A DNA stretch of 64,000 nt. Source: DASZTV01 sp036267875. GTDB lineage: Bacteria; Actinomycetota; Actinomycetes; JAFAQI01. Positions 1 through 8,142 of the stretch are shown here, in pieces. The position numbers and the translations under genes were made by a program. The stretch is from the NCBI GenBank assembly GCA_036267875.1, contig DATAVE010000013.1, positions 31,961 to 95,960 of the forward strand, given 5' to 3'. The first letter of the stretch is position 1. Each line of letters starts with the position of its first letter. The notes below the pieces were generated by a model that worked only from the letters and a program-made list of their open reading frames with translations, was not told where the DNA came from and did no database searches.

Positions 1-652
1 GCTTCGCGTCGTACGTGCCGAGCAGGTTGTCGTCGTTGTGGAACGCGTGACCGGCTGGGTAGAAGAAGTACTCGACCTCGGCCCCTGACTCGGTGTGGAT
101 CTGCTCGGCCTGCTTACGCGCTTGGTCGGCAGGGAAGAAGTCGTCGTTCTCGGCGTAGTGGCCTTGAACGGCTGCGCGGATCCCGGCATACGCATCGGGA
201 GTTGCCGGGCCGACGCCGTAGAACGGCACCGCCGCGGCGATGTGCTCACCCTGCTGTGCCGCGAGCATCAGCACGAAGCCGCCACCCATGCAGAACCCGA
301 TCGCGCCGACCTTGCTCCCGGTCACTGCCGGATTGGCGAGCAAGTAGTCGACGGCGCCGGCGAGATCCTGTGCGGCCTTCTCGACCGGCAGAGCCATCAT
401 CAGCGAGCCGGCCTCGTCTGAGTCGTGCGTCGTGGTTCCGCCGTACAGGTCCGGAGCGAGAGCGACGAATCCCGCGGCGGCGAGCGCATCAGCCTGCCGC
501 GCGATGTAGTCGGTGAGACCCCACCACTCCTGGATCACGATCACGCCGGGCCCGCTGCCCGAAGCCGGCGTCGCGAGGTAGCCGTGCGCGTGGTCACCGT
601 TGCTTGCGAAGGTGACGTTCTGTCGCGGGTTGTCGTCGTGCTCGTGCACCAT
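1..652 (-). CDS. dienelactone hydrolase family protein (C-terminus beyond window)
   Basis: An open frame runs from an ATG at 652 to the left edge, giving about 217 residues, so only the extreme C-terminus is missing. The translation has the alpha/beta-hydrolase features of the dienelactone hydrolase family: QEWWGL near residue 35, the nucleophile elbow GFCMGG near residue 125 (Cys nucleophile rather than Ser), an acidic residue in AENDDFF, and the catalytic His in GHAFHN. The Cys-Asp-His triad is therefore complete. The family hydrolyses dienelactones or related small esters and lactones in the cytosol; the real substrate cannot be read from the sequence. It is divergent from the secreted gene at 764, with about 110 bases between them in which I see no further gene. 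Confidence 0.85.
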   Translation of the reverse strand, partial: MVHEHDDNPRQNVTFASNGDHAHGYLATPASGSGPGVIVIQEWWGLTDYIARQADALAAAGFVALAPDLYGGTTTHDSDEAGSLMMALPVEKAAQDLAGAVDYLLANPAVTGSKVGAIGFCMGGGFVLMLAAQQGEHIAAAVPFYGVGPATPDAYAGIRAAVQGHYAENDDFFPADQARKQAEQIHTESGAEVEYFFYPAGHAFHNDDNLLGTYDAK

Positions 653-763
653 TTGGCCTGTCCCTCGCGCTCGGTGATCTTCTCCATTCGACCCTACGAC
701 CCGGTCCTGCCCGCGGTTCACCACGCTCAACCGAATGGCCGGCACCGGCGTCATAGTGACGTG

Positions 764-1882
764 ATGCGAGCCCGCGCAACTCTTGTCCTGGCGTCTGCTG
801 TCCTGGCCGCGCTTGTCACCCCAGCGTTCGGCCACGCCGCCGTCGGCGTGGTGGCGTCGCGCTGTCAGAGTCTCGATGCGCCGTCCGACGGGTCCGGCGG
901 CACCGCGCTGCTGAGCATCGAGTTCTCGAGTCGTACGACGGGATGGGCCGCCGGTGGCGACCGCGTTGTGCGCACGCCCGACGCTGGCAGCCATTGGTCG
1001 GTCAGCTACCAGCGAGCTGGTGCGGGCTTGTTCGCAGTGGACGCCTACAACGATCGGGAGGCCTGGGTGCTTGGGGCTCACGGGATCGCCAGGACGTCGG
1101 ATGGTGGCCGGAACTGGCATTGGGCGCCGTTCGCCGCGCTTCCATCGAAGTGTCCGGCGATCTCCGAGATCGACTTCTACTCGCCGCAGCGAGGTGTTGC
1201 GATCTCGGGCCACACGCTTCTCGTAACCGGCGACGGGGGCCGCGCCTGGCGGTTGCTGACGTCCCCGGGCGACATGCAGTCGGTCTGCTTCAGCGACGTC
1301 GACCACGGTTGGGCCGGGTCCCATGGGCGGGTCTACCGGACGGTCGATGGCGGAGCGAAATGGTCGCTCGCGGTCGCCGGCCCTCGGATGGACAAGGCGG
1401 AGCGCCGCATCACCGCAGCCGTCGTGCAGTGCGCGGGTCCAAGCGCTGGTTGGGCGGAGCTGAACATCGGCGGTGCGGCGATGAACCAGTCGCCACACGT
1501 CGGCTACCACCTCTCTGCGGCGGGGTCGCGGCCGATCTTCTCGGAGGGCTACTTCCCCTACGCCGGACTGCCGAAGCTGCCCTCGTCGCCAGGCTCCGAG
1601 CCGGCCACCTTCAGTGCGATCAGTCCGAGCAGGGCCGCCTACGTCGACTTCTGCCCGGCCTGCGGATACGGCACGTCGGAGGTCGAGGTCTTCACGGGGG
1701 AGGACCGCCATGGACGGTCTTACACCGTCCGTCACATCTCAGCTGCCCGAGGAGCCGCATTCCTCAGCCCGACCAGCGGCTGGGTGATTGGGCAGACCAG
1801 CTTCGCCAGCAAGCACATGCATTGGCGGATCGAGCACACCACCGATGGTGGCAAGACGTGGGTTACGCAGTACCAGCTGTGA
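764..1882 (+). CDS. secreted BNR/YCF48-like repeat protein
   Basis: The protein has 372 residues. It starts at the ATG at 764 (a GTG directly before it at 761 is also possible), because only from here does a signal peptide appear: Arg residues, then a hydrophobic stretch LVLASAVLAALVTPAFGHA with a plausible Ala-x-Ala-type cleavage site. The mature part has repeated Asp-box/BNR-like motifs (TPDAGSHW, TSDGGRNW, TGDGGRAW, TVDGGAKW, TTDGGKTW), each ending in Trp, as in YCF48/sialidase-type beta-propellers. This predicts an extracellular beta-propeller of unknown ligand; there is no evidence for glycosidase activity. The last 20 bases overlap the 3' end of menD on the other strand. Confidence 0.75.
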   Translation: MRARATLVLASAVLAALVTPAFGHAAVGVVASRCQSLDAPSDGSGGTALLSIEFSSRTTGWAAGGDRVVRTPDAGSHWSVSYQRAGAGLFAVDAYNDREAWVLGAHGIARTSDGGRNWHWAPFAALPSKCPAISEIDFYSPQRGVAISGHTLLVTGDGGRAWRLLTSPGDMQSVCFSDVDHGWAGSHGRVYRTVDGGAKWSLAVAGPRMDKAERRITAAVVQCAGPSAGWAELNIGGAAMNQSPHVGYHLSAAGSRPIFSEGYFPYAGLPKLPSSPGSEPATFSAISPSRAAYVDFCPACGYGTSEVEVFTGEDRHGRSYTVRHISAARGAAFLSPTSGWVIGQTSFASKHMHWRIEHTTDGGKTWVTQYQL

Positions 1883-3563
1883 TCTCGCGCAGTCGCGCGT
1901 GAAGCTCAGCGTTCTCGGCCCGGTCGGTGCGTACCTCGACGATCCGCAGGCCGTCGAACGTAGAGAGCGCATCGGCGAGCTCGCCGGCTGAGGACACCAA
2001 CTGATGCGCGACGCCGTACGCCGCGGCGAGCGCCTCGAGACTGACGCCGTGCGGCGTCCCGAAGAGCCGCTCGAACGCAGCCGGCTCGACGGCGTCGCCC
2101 TGGGGGAGCAGCGAGAAGATCCCGCCGCCATCGTTGTTGATCACGACGTACGTCAGGTCCGGCTGCGCCTCGGCGCCACGGATGAAGCCGTTGCTGTCGT
2201 GCAGCAACGACAGGTCGCCGCACAGCGCCACCGTGGGATCGCCGTCGTTGCCAATCGCGACTCCCTGGGCAGATGACACGAACCCGTCGATTCCGCTCAC
2301 GCCGCGGTTGGCATAGACCGTGATGTCGTCGCGCGGCTCCATCACCAGGTCGAGATCACGGATGGGCATCGACGAGGCGACGACGAGGACCGCGCCGGAC
2401 CGGAGAAGCCGCGCGACATCGCGAGCGACCCGGGGCTCGGTGAGCGCGTCCGTCGAGTCGAGCACCTCGTCGATCGCGTGACTCACTCGCTGTGACGCGT
2501 CTGTCCAGGCGGTCTGCCAACCCTCGTCGGCCTGATGGCTTGCTGCCTCGAGTCGCTCGAAGGTGAAGGGGCTGCAGTGAAGGACGGAACGGGCGCTGCG
2601 GGTCACGTCCCAGTTGCCGCCGTCGGGCGACACCACGACGTGCGGGGTGTCTTGCAGCCAGCTCAGCGCTTGTCGCGAGAGTCCGATCCGGCCGACCACG
2701 ACGACAAGATCGGGGCGGTGCGCATCGACGAAGGCGGCATCGCGCAGGAGGGCGTCAGCGGCGCGAAGCGCGGATCCACCGCGACGCGCATTGCTGTGTG
2801 GCTCCGCGATCAGCGGCCAGCCCACGCGCTCGCACCACCGGACGATCGGCTCGTAGTCCTCGACGGCGTCGCCCACGACCACGACGGCGTTTCGTGCGCC
2901 GGTGAGTGCGGCGGCGAGTGCGTCGGGCGTGGTGTCCGGCGCCGGCTTCGCGATGCTCAGGTCGCGAACCCGCTCCAGCCCCAGGTCGTAGTCGAAGCCG
3001 ATGCCGTCGTCGATCGGGATGAGTGGCTCGCGCAGGGCAAGGTTCAGGTGCACCGGCCCGGCCGGGTCGTTGGGTAGGCCCAGACATCTCTCGACAGCGG
3101 TTCGCACCGTCTCGCGCCAGGCGTCGACCGCATCGGGATGGGCAGCTGGTGCGGGGACGTCGTAGGACCATCGCACCGCGTTGCCATACAGCCCGGACTG
3201 CTCAACCGTCTGGTTGGCGCCGATCCCGTGCAGCTCGGGTGGCCGGTCGGCGGTCAATGCCAGCAGTGGCACGCGCGCCAGGTCGGCCTCCATGACGGCT
3301 GCGTGGAAGTACGTCGTGGCAGTGCCGGAGGTGCACAGCACCGGAACGACGGCGCCCGTCGCCTTTGCGATGCCAAGGGCGAGGTAGGCCGCAGATCGTT
3401 CGTCGACGCGGACGTGGACGGTGATCTTCGGATGCTCGAGGAACGCGAGCGCAACCGGCGTGGATCGCGAGCCCGGCGCGATTACCGCATGACGCACTCC
3501 ACGGCGAGCGAGCTCGTCGACGAACACGAGCGAGAAGGCCCACCCCGCGTTCTCAGCCGGCAT
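1863..3563 (-). CDS. menD: SEPHCHC synthase MenD (menaquinone biosynthesis)
   Basis: 2-succinyl-5-enolpyruvyl-6-hydroxy-3-cyclohexene-1-carboxylate synthase, a thiamine-diphosphate enzyme joining isochorismate and 2-oxoglutarate in menaquinone synthesis. The start is placed at the ATG at 3563 (MPAENAGWAFSLVFVDEL). The open frame extends upstream but that part is a shadow of menC. From this start it is 566 residues, the family's usual length. Visible features are the N-terminal APGSRSTP motif, the PYR-domain glutamate region, RPPEL, and the ThDP/Mg-binding CGDLSLLHDSNGF near residue 440. Its start overlaps the end of menC by 11 bases, so it is the last gene of a menA-menC-menD unit. Its 3' end overlaps the convergent gene at 764-1882 by 20 bases. 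Confidence 0.95.
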   Translation of the reverse strand: MPAENAGWAFSLVFVDELARRGVRHAVIAPGSRSTPVALAFLEHPKITVHVRVDERSAAYLALGIAKATGAVVPVLCTSGTATTYFHAAVMEADLARVPLLALTADRPPELHGIGANQTVEQSGLYGNAVRWSYDVPAPAAHPDAVDAWRETVRTAVERCLGLPNDPAGPVHLNLALREPLIPIDDGIGFDYDLGLERVRDLSIAKPAPDTTPDALAAALTGARNAVVVVGDAVEDYEPIVRWCERVGWPLIAEPHSNARRGGSALRAADALLRDAAFVDAHRPDLVVVVGRIGLSRQALSWLQDTPHVVVSPDGGNWDVTRSARSVLHCSPFTFERLEAASHQADEGWQTAWTDASQRVSHAIDEVLDSTDALTEPRVARDVARLLRSGAVLVVASSMPIRDLDLVMEPRDDITVYANRGVSGIDGFVSSAQGVAIGNDGDPTVALCGDLSLLHDSNGFIRGAEAQPDLTYVVINNDGGGIFSLLPQGDAVEPAAFERLFGTPHGVSLEALAAAYGVAHQLVSSAGELADALSTFDGLRIVEVRTDRAENAELHARLREITAGTA

Positions 3564-4518
3564 CGAGAATCTCCTGAGCTGCGGCGAGTCGTTCGTGCCA
3601 CCAGCGGGTGGTCTCACTATCGGCCGCGTTCGTGGCGAGCAGTTGCGGTGATGGCGCGATCGTACGGACGTCGAGGAAGCCAGCGACCGGGACCAGCGGG
3701 TCGTCGCAGACGTCGCCGTCGAGCAGAGTGACCGTGCCAAGGCCGCACGCAAACCGCAGCTGCGGGAGCGCAGCGGCCAGGGCCACGCCGGCGGCGATGC
3801 CGACCGAGGTCTCGATCGCACTCGAGACCACAACGGGGAGACCGCAGGCCTCCGCAACCCGCAGACAGGACCGGACTCCGCCGAGCGGCTGCACCTTCAG
3901 TACGACGATGTCGGCTGCATCCAGGCCCGCAACCCGCAGCGGGTCCTCAGCAGTCCTGACCGATTCATCCGCAGCCAGCCGAACGTCGACCCGACGACGT
4001 AGGGCAGCCATGTCCTCGAGCGTCGGCACGGGCTGCTCGGCGTACTCGAGATCGAACCGCGACAGCTCGGCCAATGCGTGCGCCGCGGTGTCGACGTCCC
4101 AGGCGGCGTTGGCGTCGATCCGCACGGCGCCAGCCGGACCGAGCGCGTCGCGCACCGCCTCTACCCGTGCGATGTCGTCGGCAAGGCTCTGACCGGGCTC
4201 GGCGACCTTGACCTTCGCGGTCGTGCAACCCGACCGCGCAGCGAGTGAGTGTGCCTGCTCGGGGTCGACCGCAGGGATCGTCGTATTGACGGCGATCGAG
4301 TCCCGAACTGGTGCCGGCCAACCATCTTGCGAAGCCTCGATCGCGGCGGCGAGCCAGCGCGCCGCGACTGCCGGCGGGTACTCCGGAAATGGTGAGAACT
4401 CACCCCATCCCGCGGGCCCTTCCAGAAGCAGGCCGCGTCGGCGCGCCTGGCCGCGGAAGCGCACCCGCATTGGGATGTCGAAGACGTGGCCTCGACTTAC
4501 CGGATCAGCAGGACTCAC
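3553..4518 (-). CDS. menC: o-succinylbenzoate synthase MenC
   Basis: Enolase-superfamily enzyme that dehydrates SHCHC to o-succinylbenzoate. It has 321 residues if it starts at the GTG at 4518, which forms a GTGA overlap with the stop of menA. This start keeps the VFDIPMRVRFRG segment typical of actinobacterial MenC. Visible motifs are GPAGWGEFSPF, the catalytic KVKV lysine (TTAKVKVAEPG, about residue 115), metal ligands DANAAWD, EQPVP and ADES, and the second lysine in VVLKVQPLGG. It lies between menA and menD with overlaps on both sides, implying translational coupling. The longer open frame upstream is antisense to menA and is not used. Confidence 0.93.
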   Translation of the reverse strand: MSPADPVSRGHVFDIPMRVRFRGQARRRGLLLEGPAGWGEFSPFPEYPPAVAARWLAAAIEASQDGWPAPVRDSIAVNTTIPAVDPEQAHSLAARSGCTTAKVKVAEPGQSLADDIARVEAVRDALGPAGAVRIDANAAWDVDTAAHALAELSRFDLEYAEQPVPTLEDMAALRRRVDVRLAADESVRTAEDPLRVAGLDAADIVVLKVQPLGGVRSCLRVAEACGLPVVVSSAIETSVGIAAGVALAAALPQLRFACGLGTVTLLDGDVCDDPLVPVAGFLDVRTIAPSPQLLATNAADSETTRWWHERLAAAQEILDAG

Positions 4519-5414
4519 CGAATCAGCAAGCCGGCGGCGAGCAGCACGGCGACCGCGAGCTCGAGCTTGCCGGTGCCGCCGAGCGCGGGGATCAAAGCGC
4601 GTCCCACCCCGCCGCCGCGCACCGCCGCGACGGGCTCCTTGGCGAGCGGGATAGCGAGCACTGCGAGCAGCGGCCACGCGGACTTCGACGCGACCGGCTC
4701 ACCGACGACGGCGAGCGCTAGCCCGATCCCAATCGCGGCGACGAACAGCTGGCGGGTGCGTGCCTCTCCGATGCGTACGGCGAGAGTGCGCTTGCCGGCG
4801 ATCGCGTCGGTCGGGACGTCGCGCAGGTTGTTGACGACGAGGATCGCGACCGCGAGTACGCCGGTAGCGACTGCGGCGATCCACGCGGTGGCTGGCAGGT
4901 GGCTGTGCTGGACATAGCTGGAGCCCAGAGTCGCGACCAGCCCGAAGAAGACGAACACGAAGACTTCACCGAGCCCTGCCGAGGCATAGGGCTTCGGTCC
5001 GCCGCTGTAGCCGAGCAGGGCGACGAAGGCTGCTACCCCGACCGCGAGCAGCCACCACGAGACCATCGCCGCGAGAGCGAGGCCGGCCGCACCGGCGATT
5101 GCCATCGCGATCCCGATCGCGACCTGCATCGCGCGTGGCGACACCAGGCCGCTGGCAACCGCCCGGCGAGGTCCGGCGCGCTGGACGGTGTCGACGCCGC
5201 GAACGCCGTCGAAGTAGTCGTTGGCGTAGTTGACGGCGATCTGAACCGCGAGTGCGACCACGATGACGAGGGCGAATCGGCCGATCGCGAGATGGCTGAG
5301 GCCGGCGGATCCGGCGGCCGTGCCGACGACGACCGGTGCGAGCGATGCAGGCAGGGTGCGCGGCCGAGAGGCCTCGATCCACGTCTGCAGCGGGCTTACC
5401 CGCTCCTCGCTCAC
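4515..5414 (-). CDS. menA: 1,4-dihydroxy-2-naphthoate polyprenyltransferase MenA
   Basis: Integral membrane UbiA-family prenyltransferase that attaches the isoprenoid tail to DHNA to form demethylmenaquinone. It has 299 residues and starts with GTG at 5414, with a good Shine-Dalgarno AAGGAG five bases upstream. The two Asp-rich Mg-diphosphate motifs are present: NYANDYFDGVRGVD near residue 65 and NNLRDVPTD near residue 195. Hydrophobic segments account for about eight or nine membrane helices. It is the first gene of the menA-menC-menD unit and is divergent from menE, with a 44-base shared promoter gap. Confidence 0.94.
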   Translation of the reverse strand: MSEERVSPLQTWIEASRPRTLPASLAPVVVGTAAGSAGLSHLAIGRFALVIVVALAVQIAVNYANDYFDGVRGVDTVQRAGPRRAVASGLVSPRAMQVAIGIAMAIAGAAGLALAAMVSWWLLAVGVAAFVALLGYSGGPKPYASAGLGEVFVFVFFGLVATLGSSYVQHSHLPATAWIAAVATGVLAVAILVVNNLRDVPTDAIAGKRTLAVRIGEARTRQLFVAAIGIGLALAVVGEPVASKSAWPLLAVLAIPLAKEPVAAVRGGGVGRALIPALGGTGKLELAVAVLLAAGLLIR

Positions 5415-5443
5415 ACCTACTCCTTTGATCGCCGGGCCTCGAT

Positions 5444-5449
5444 TACCGT
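5444..5449 (+). promoter_or_regulatory. putative -10 box of menE
   Basis: TACCGT lies nine bases before the menE ATG. No Shine-Dalgarno is visible, so a leaderless or nearly leaderless transcript is likely. The 44-base gap is shared with the divergent menA gene, which in contrast has a clear Shine-Dalgarno. Confidence 0.45.
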
Positions 5450-5458
5450 CGTACCACG

Positions 5459-6574
5459 ATGCCAGCAGCCGGATCGCGACAGCTCGTCAGCCTCGCGATG
5501 CCGCCTGGCGAGGACTTTCTCGCTGCATTCGACGAGGCCTGGGACGCGGATCACGCCGTGCTTCCGCTTGATCCTGCTGCCCCTCGCGCCGCGCAGGAAC
5601 GGCTGCTCGCGGCGATGCGTCCTGACGAGCCCGTCGATGACGACGTCGCCCTGGTCATCGCCACCTCAGGTTCGACCGGGGAGCCCAAAGGGGCGCAGCT
5701 GAGCCACGTCGCGATCGAGGCATCGAGTCGCGCGACCCATGACCGGATCGGGCGCGAGCCGGATGACGTCTGGCTCGCGTGCCTGCCCTGGCACCACGTC
5801 GGCGGGCTGCAGGTGATGCTGCGGTCACGGCTGCTGGACATCCCGCTGATCGTCCACGAGCGATTCGATGTCGAACGTTTTCGGTACGCCGAGGCAACGC
5901 TCACCTCGTTGGTACCGACCCAGCTCGTCTCGTTGCTCGACGCGGGTGTCGATCTCGGCCGGTTCCGGGCGATCCTGCTCGGCGGTGCGGCTGCGCCTGC
6001 GGACCTGCTCGAGAGGGCGCGCTCTGCCGGGGCGCGCGTCGTCACGACATACGGCATGAGTGAGACCTCGGGTGGGTGTGTGTACGACGGACGGCCACTC
6101 GATGGCGTCGAGATCCGCAGTCTCGACGACGGACGGCTGGCGATCCGCGGACCGATGCTGATGTCCGGCTACCGCCTACGGCCCGATCTCACCGCCGAAG
6201 CGCTGGTCGACGGCTGGCTCGTCACAAACGATCTTGGACAGGTCGGTGCCGGCGGCCGAGTGGTCGTGTCGGGTCGAGCCGATGACGTGATCATCACCGG
6301 CGGCGAGAACGTCGTCGCCGACGACGTTGCTGCAGTCGTCGCCCGTCACCCGGCTGTGAGCGAGGCAGCCGTGGTCGGTGTACCTGACGATCGCTGGGGT
6401 CAGCGGGTCGTCGCGGTTGTCGTCGGAGAGGTCACCCTCGAGGATCTCCGAGACTGGTGCAGCATGTCCCTGCCACGTGCGGCGCTGCCGCGGGCGGTTG
6501 TCGCAGTTGCAGCTTTGCCGCGACTGTCGACCGGAAAGCTCGATCGACTAGCGGTCCGCGGCCTTGCGGGTTAG
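5459..6574 (+). CDS. menE: o-succinylbenzoate-CoA ligase MenE
   Basis: AMP-forming ligase activating o-succinylbenzoate with CoA for naphthoate ring closure. It has 371 residues, the compact length usual in Actinobacteria. The A3 phosphate-binding motif TSGSTGEPKGAQLS is near residue 70, and TTYGMSETSGG, the hinge region VSGRADDVIITGGENV, and the C-terminal catalytic lysine in STGKLDR are all present. It is divergent from menA. Its TAG stop overlaps the stop of the small minus-strand gene at 6571-6735. The menB gene of this pathway is not in the window. Confidence 0.93.
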   Translation: MPAAGSRQLVSLAMPPGEDFLAAFDEAWDADHAVLPLDPAAPRAAQERLLAAMRPDEPVDDDVALVIATSGSTGEPKGAQLSHVAIEASSRATHDRIGREPDDVWLACLPWHHVGGLQVMLRSRLLDIPLIVHERFDVERFRYAEATLTSLVPTQLVSLLDAGVDLGRFRAILLGGAAAPADLLERARSAGARVVTTYGMSETSGGCVYDGRPLDGVEIRSLDDGRLAIRGPMLMSGYRLRPDLTAEALVDGWLVTNDLGQVGAGGRVVVSGRADDVIITGGENVVADDVAAVVARHPAVSEAAVVGVPDDRWGQRVVAVVVGEVTLEDLRDWCSMSLPRAALPRAVVAVAALPRLSTGKLDRLAVRGLAG

Positions 6575-6735
6575 GCAGCACCGATGTCGATGAGCCACGT
6601 GGTGTCGGCAGGCTCGCTGCGATAGATGTCGCGCGAGTGGACGGGCGTGGCGAGATCGATCAGCAGGCTGAGCGGGATGCCGTCGGCGAGCAGCCGCATC
6701 CCGGATTCGTCGGCGAAGTCCATCTCATCGAACAC
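6571..6735 (-). CDS. 54-residue conserved-looking small protein
   Basis: A short frame starts with GTG at 6735, eight bases behind the ribosome-binding sequence GGTAGGA, and ends with TAA at 6571, tail to tail over the menE stop. The translation begins MFDEMDFADESGMRLLADG and continues with IPLSLLIDLATPVHSRDIY and EPADTTWL. Third codon positions are strongly G/C as in its neighbours. It lies 37 bases downstream of the UDP-glucose dehydrogenase gene on the same strand, so it may be the second gene of that unit. It is soluble, acidic, and has no signal peptide or known motif. The function is unknown. Confidence 0.6.
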   Translation of the reverse strand: MFDEMDFADESGMRLLADGIPLSLLIDLATPVHSRDIYRSEPADTTWLIDIGAA

Positions 6736-6772
6736 AACGACGGTCCTACCCCGCAGATGCGGTGACTAACGC

Positions 6773-8095
6773 CTAAGGCCTGCCCAGGGCCCGATATGTC
6801 CAGCCGGCGGCGCGCCAGCTCTCCGGGTCGAGCGCGTTGCGGCCGTCGACGATGTTGCGGGCCGCCACGACCTCGGCGAGCACGGCTGGGTCTGCCTCGC
6901 GAAACTCCAGCCACTCGGTGAGAAGCAGCACCAGGTCGGCATCGCGGATGGCGTCCAGCGTGGAGTCGGCGTAGCTCAGATCGGGGTAGCGGACACGCGC
7001 GTTCGGGATCGCCGCCGGGTCATAGACCGTGACCTCGGCGCCGGCGGCGTGCAGCCGGCTGGCTACATCCAGCGCTGGGGAGTCGCGGATATCGTCGCTG
7101 TTGGGTTTGAACGCCGCACCGAGGACGCCGATCCGGCGGCCGATCAGGTTTTCCTCGAGCAGCTCACGTGCCATGTCGACCATCCGGGTACGACGACGGA
7201 GGTTGATGGCGTCGACCTCGGTGAGGAAGGTCAGCGCCTGGTCGACCCCCAGCTCGCCGGCCCGGGCCATGAATGCGCGAATGTCCTTGGGAAGACAGCC
7301 GCCGCCGAAGCCGAGTCCGGCGTTGAGGAACCTGCCGCCGATCCGGGTGTCGTGGGAGAGCGCCTGCGACAGCTTGGTCACGTCCGCGCCCGTCACCTCG
7401 CAGACCTCGGCCATCGCGTTGATGAAGGAGATCTTCGTCGCGAGGAACGCGTTGGCCGCGACCTTCACGAGCTGCGCGGTCGCGAGATCGGTGACGACGA
7501 CCGGTGTGCCGTTGGCGATGATCGGCGCGAACGCGTCCCGCATCATCTGCTCGCCCTGTTCGGAGGAGACGCCGAAGACCAGCCGATCGGGGCTCAGCGT
7601 GTCCTCGACGGCGTACCCCTCGCGCAGGAACTCCGGATTCCACACCACCTCGACCGCGTCGCCCGCCGGCGCAGACGTCGCGATGCGCGTCGCGATCCGC
7701 TCGGCGGTACCGACCGGGACGGTCGACTTTCCGGCGAAGACACACGGCCGTTTCAGCAACGGCGCGAGGCTGGTCACCGCGGTGTAGACGTACTCGAGGT
7801 CGGCGCCGTTCTCGTGCTCCTTCTGCGGGGTACCGACACAGAGGAAGTGCACGTCCCCGAACTCTGCGGCTTCCTCGTACGAGGTCGTGAAGCGCAGCCG
7901 GCCGGTTTCCAGCGTCTTCTGCAGGAGCGGCTCGAGGCCGGGCTCGTAGAACGGGATCTCCCCGCCTGCCAGGCGCGCGATCTTGTTGGCGTCGACGTCG
8001 ACGCCGAGCACCTCGAACCCGAGCGACGCCATGCACACGGCATGGGTCGCGCCGAGGTAGCCAGTGCCGAGAACCGTCATCCGGGGGGCGGTCAC
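6773..8095 (-). CDS. UDP-glucose 6-dehydrogenase
   Basis: Oxidises UDP-glucose to UDP-glucuronate with two NAD+, supplying acidic sugar for surface polysaccharide. About 440 residues. The start is uncertain among GTG 8095, TTG 8101 and ATG 8080. I chose GTG because it keeps the whole Rossmann motif VLGTGYLGATHA with a short leader. Other features are the central-domain FINAMAEVCE, the catalytic cysteine in GFGGGCLPKD near residue 265, and the C-terminal domain VLGAAFKPNSDDIRDSPA. It is divergent from the acyl-CoA dehydrogenase at 8143 and is followed by the small gene at 6571. Confidence 0.9.
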   Translation of the reverse strand: MTAPRMTVLGTGYLGATHAVCMASLGFEVLGVDVDANKIARLAGGEIPFYEPGLEPLLQKTLETGRLRFTTSYEEAAEFGDVHFLCVGTPQKEHENGADLEYVYTAVTSLAPLLKRPCVFAGKSTVPVGTAERIATRIATSAPAGDAVEVVWNPEFLREGYAVEDTLSPDRLVFGVSSEQGEQMMRDAFAPIIANGTPVVVTDLATAQLVKVAANAFLATKISFINAMAEVCEVTGADVTKLSQALSHDTRIGGRFLNAGLGFGGGCLPKDIRAFMARAGELGVDQALTFLTEVDAINLRRRTRMVDMARELLEENLIGRRIGVLGAAFKPNSDDIRDSPALDVASRLHAAGAEVTVYDPAAIPNARVRYPDLSYADSTLDAIRDADLVLLLTEWLEFREADPAVLAEVVAARNIVDGRNALDPESWRAAGWTYRALGRP

Positions 8096-8130
8096 CCGCA
8101 AAGGGTAGAACGCGCGATACGCCCGCTAAC

Positions 8131-8136
8131 TACGAT
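8131..8136 (+). promoter_or_regulatory. -10 box, leaderless promoter of acyl-CoA dehydrogenase
   Basis: TACGAT fits TANNNT and sits exactly six bases before the GTG at 8143, so transcription should start at the start codon itself. No Shine-Dalgarno is present, consistent with a leaderless mRNA. Confidence 0.6.
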
Positions 8137-8142
8137 GAGCGC

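Noticed and set aside
3564..3857. Longer MenD with an N-terminal extension to 3857
   Set aside because: The extra residues are Arg/Ser-rich shadow sequence antisense in frame to menC; family similarity starts at the ATG at 3563.
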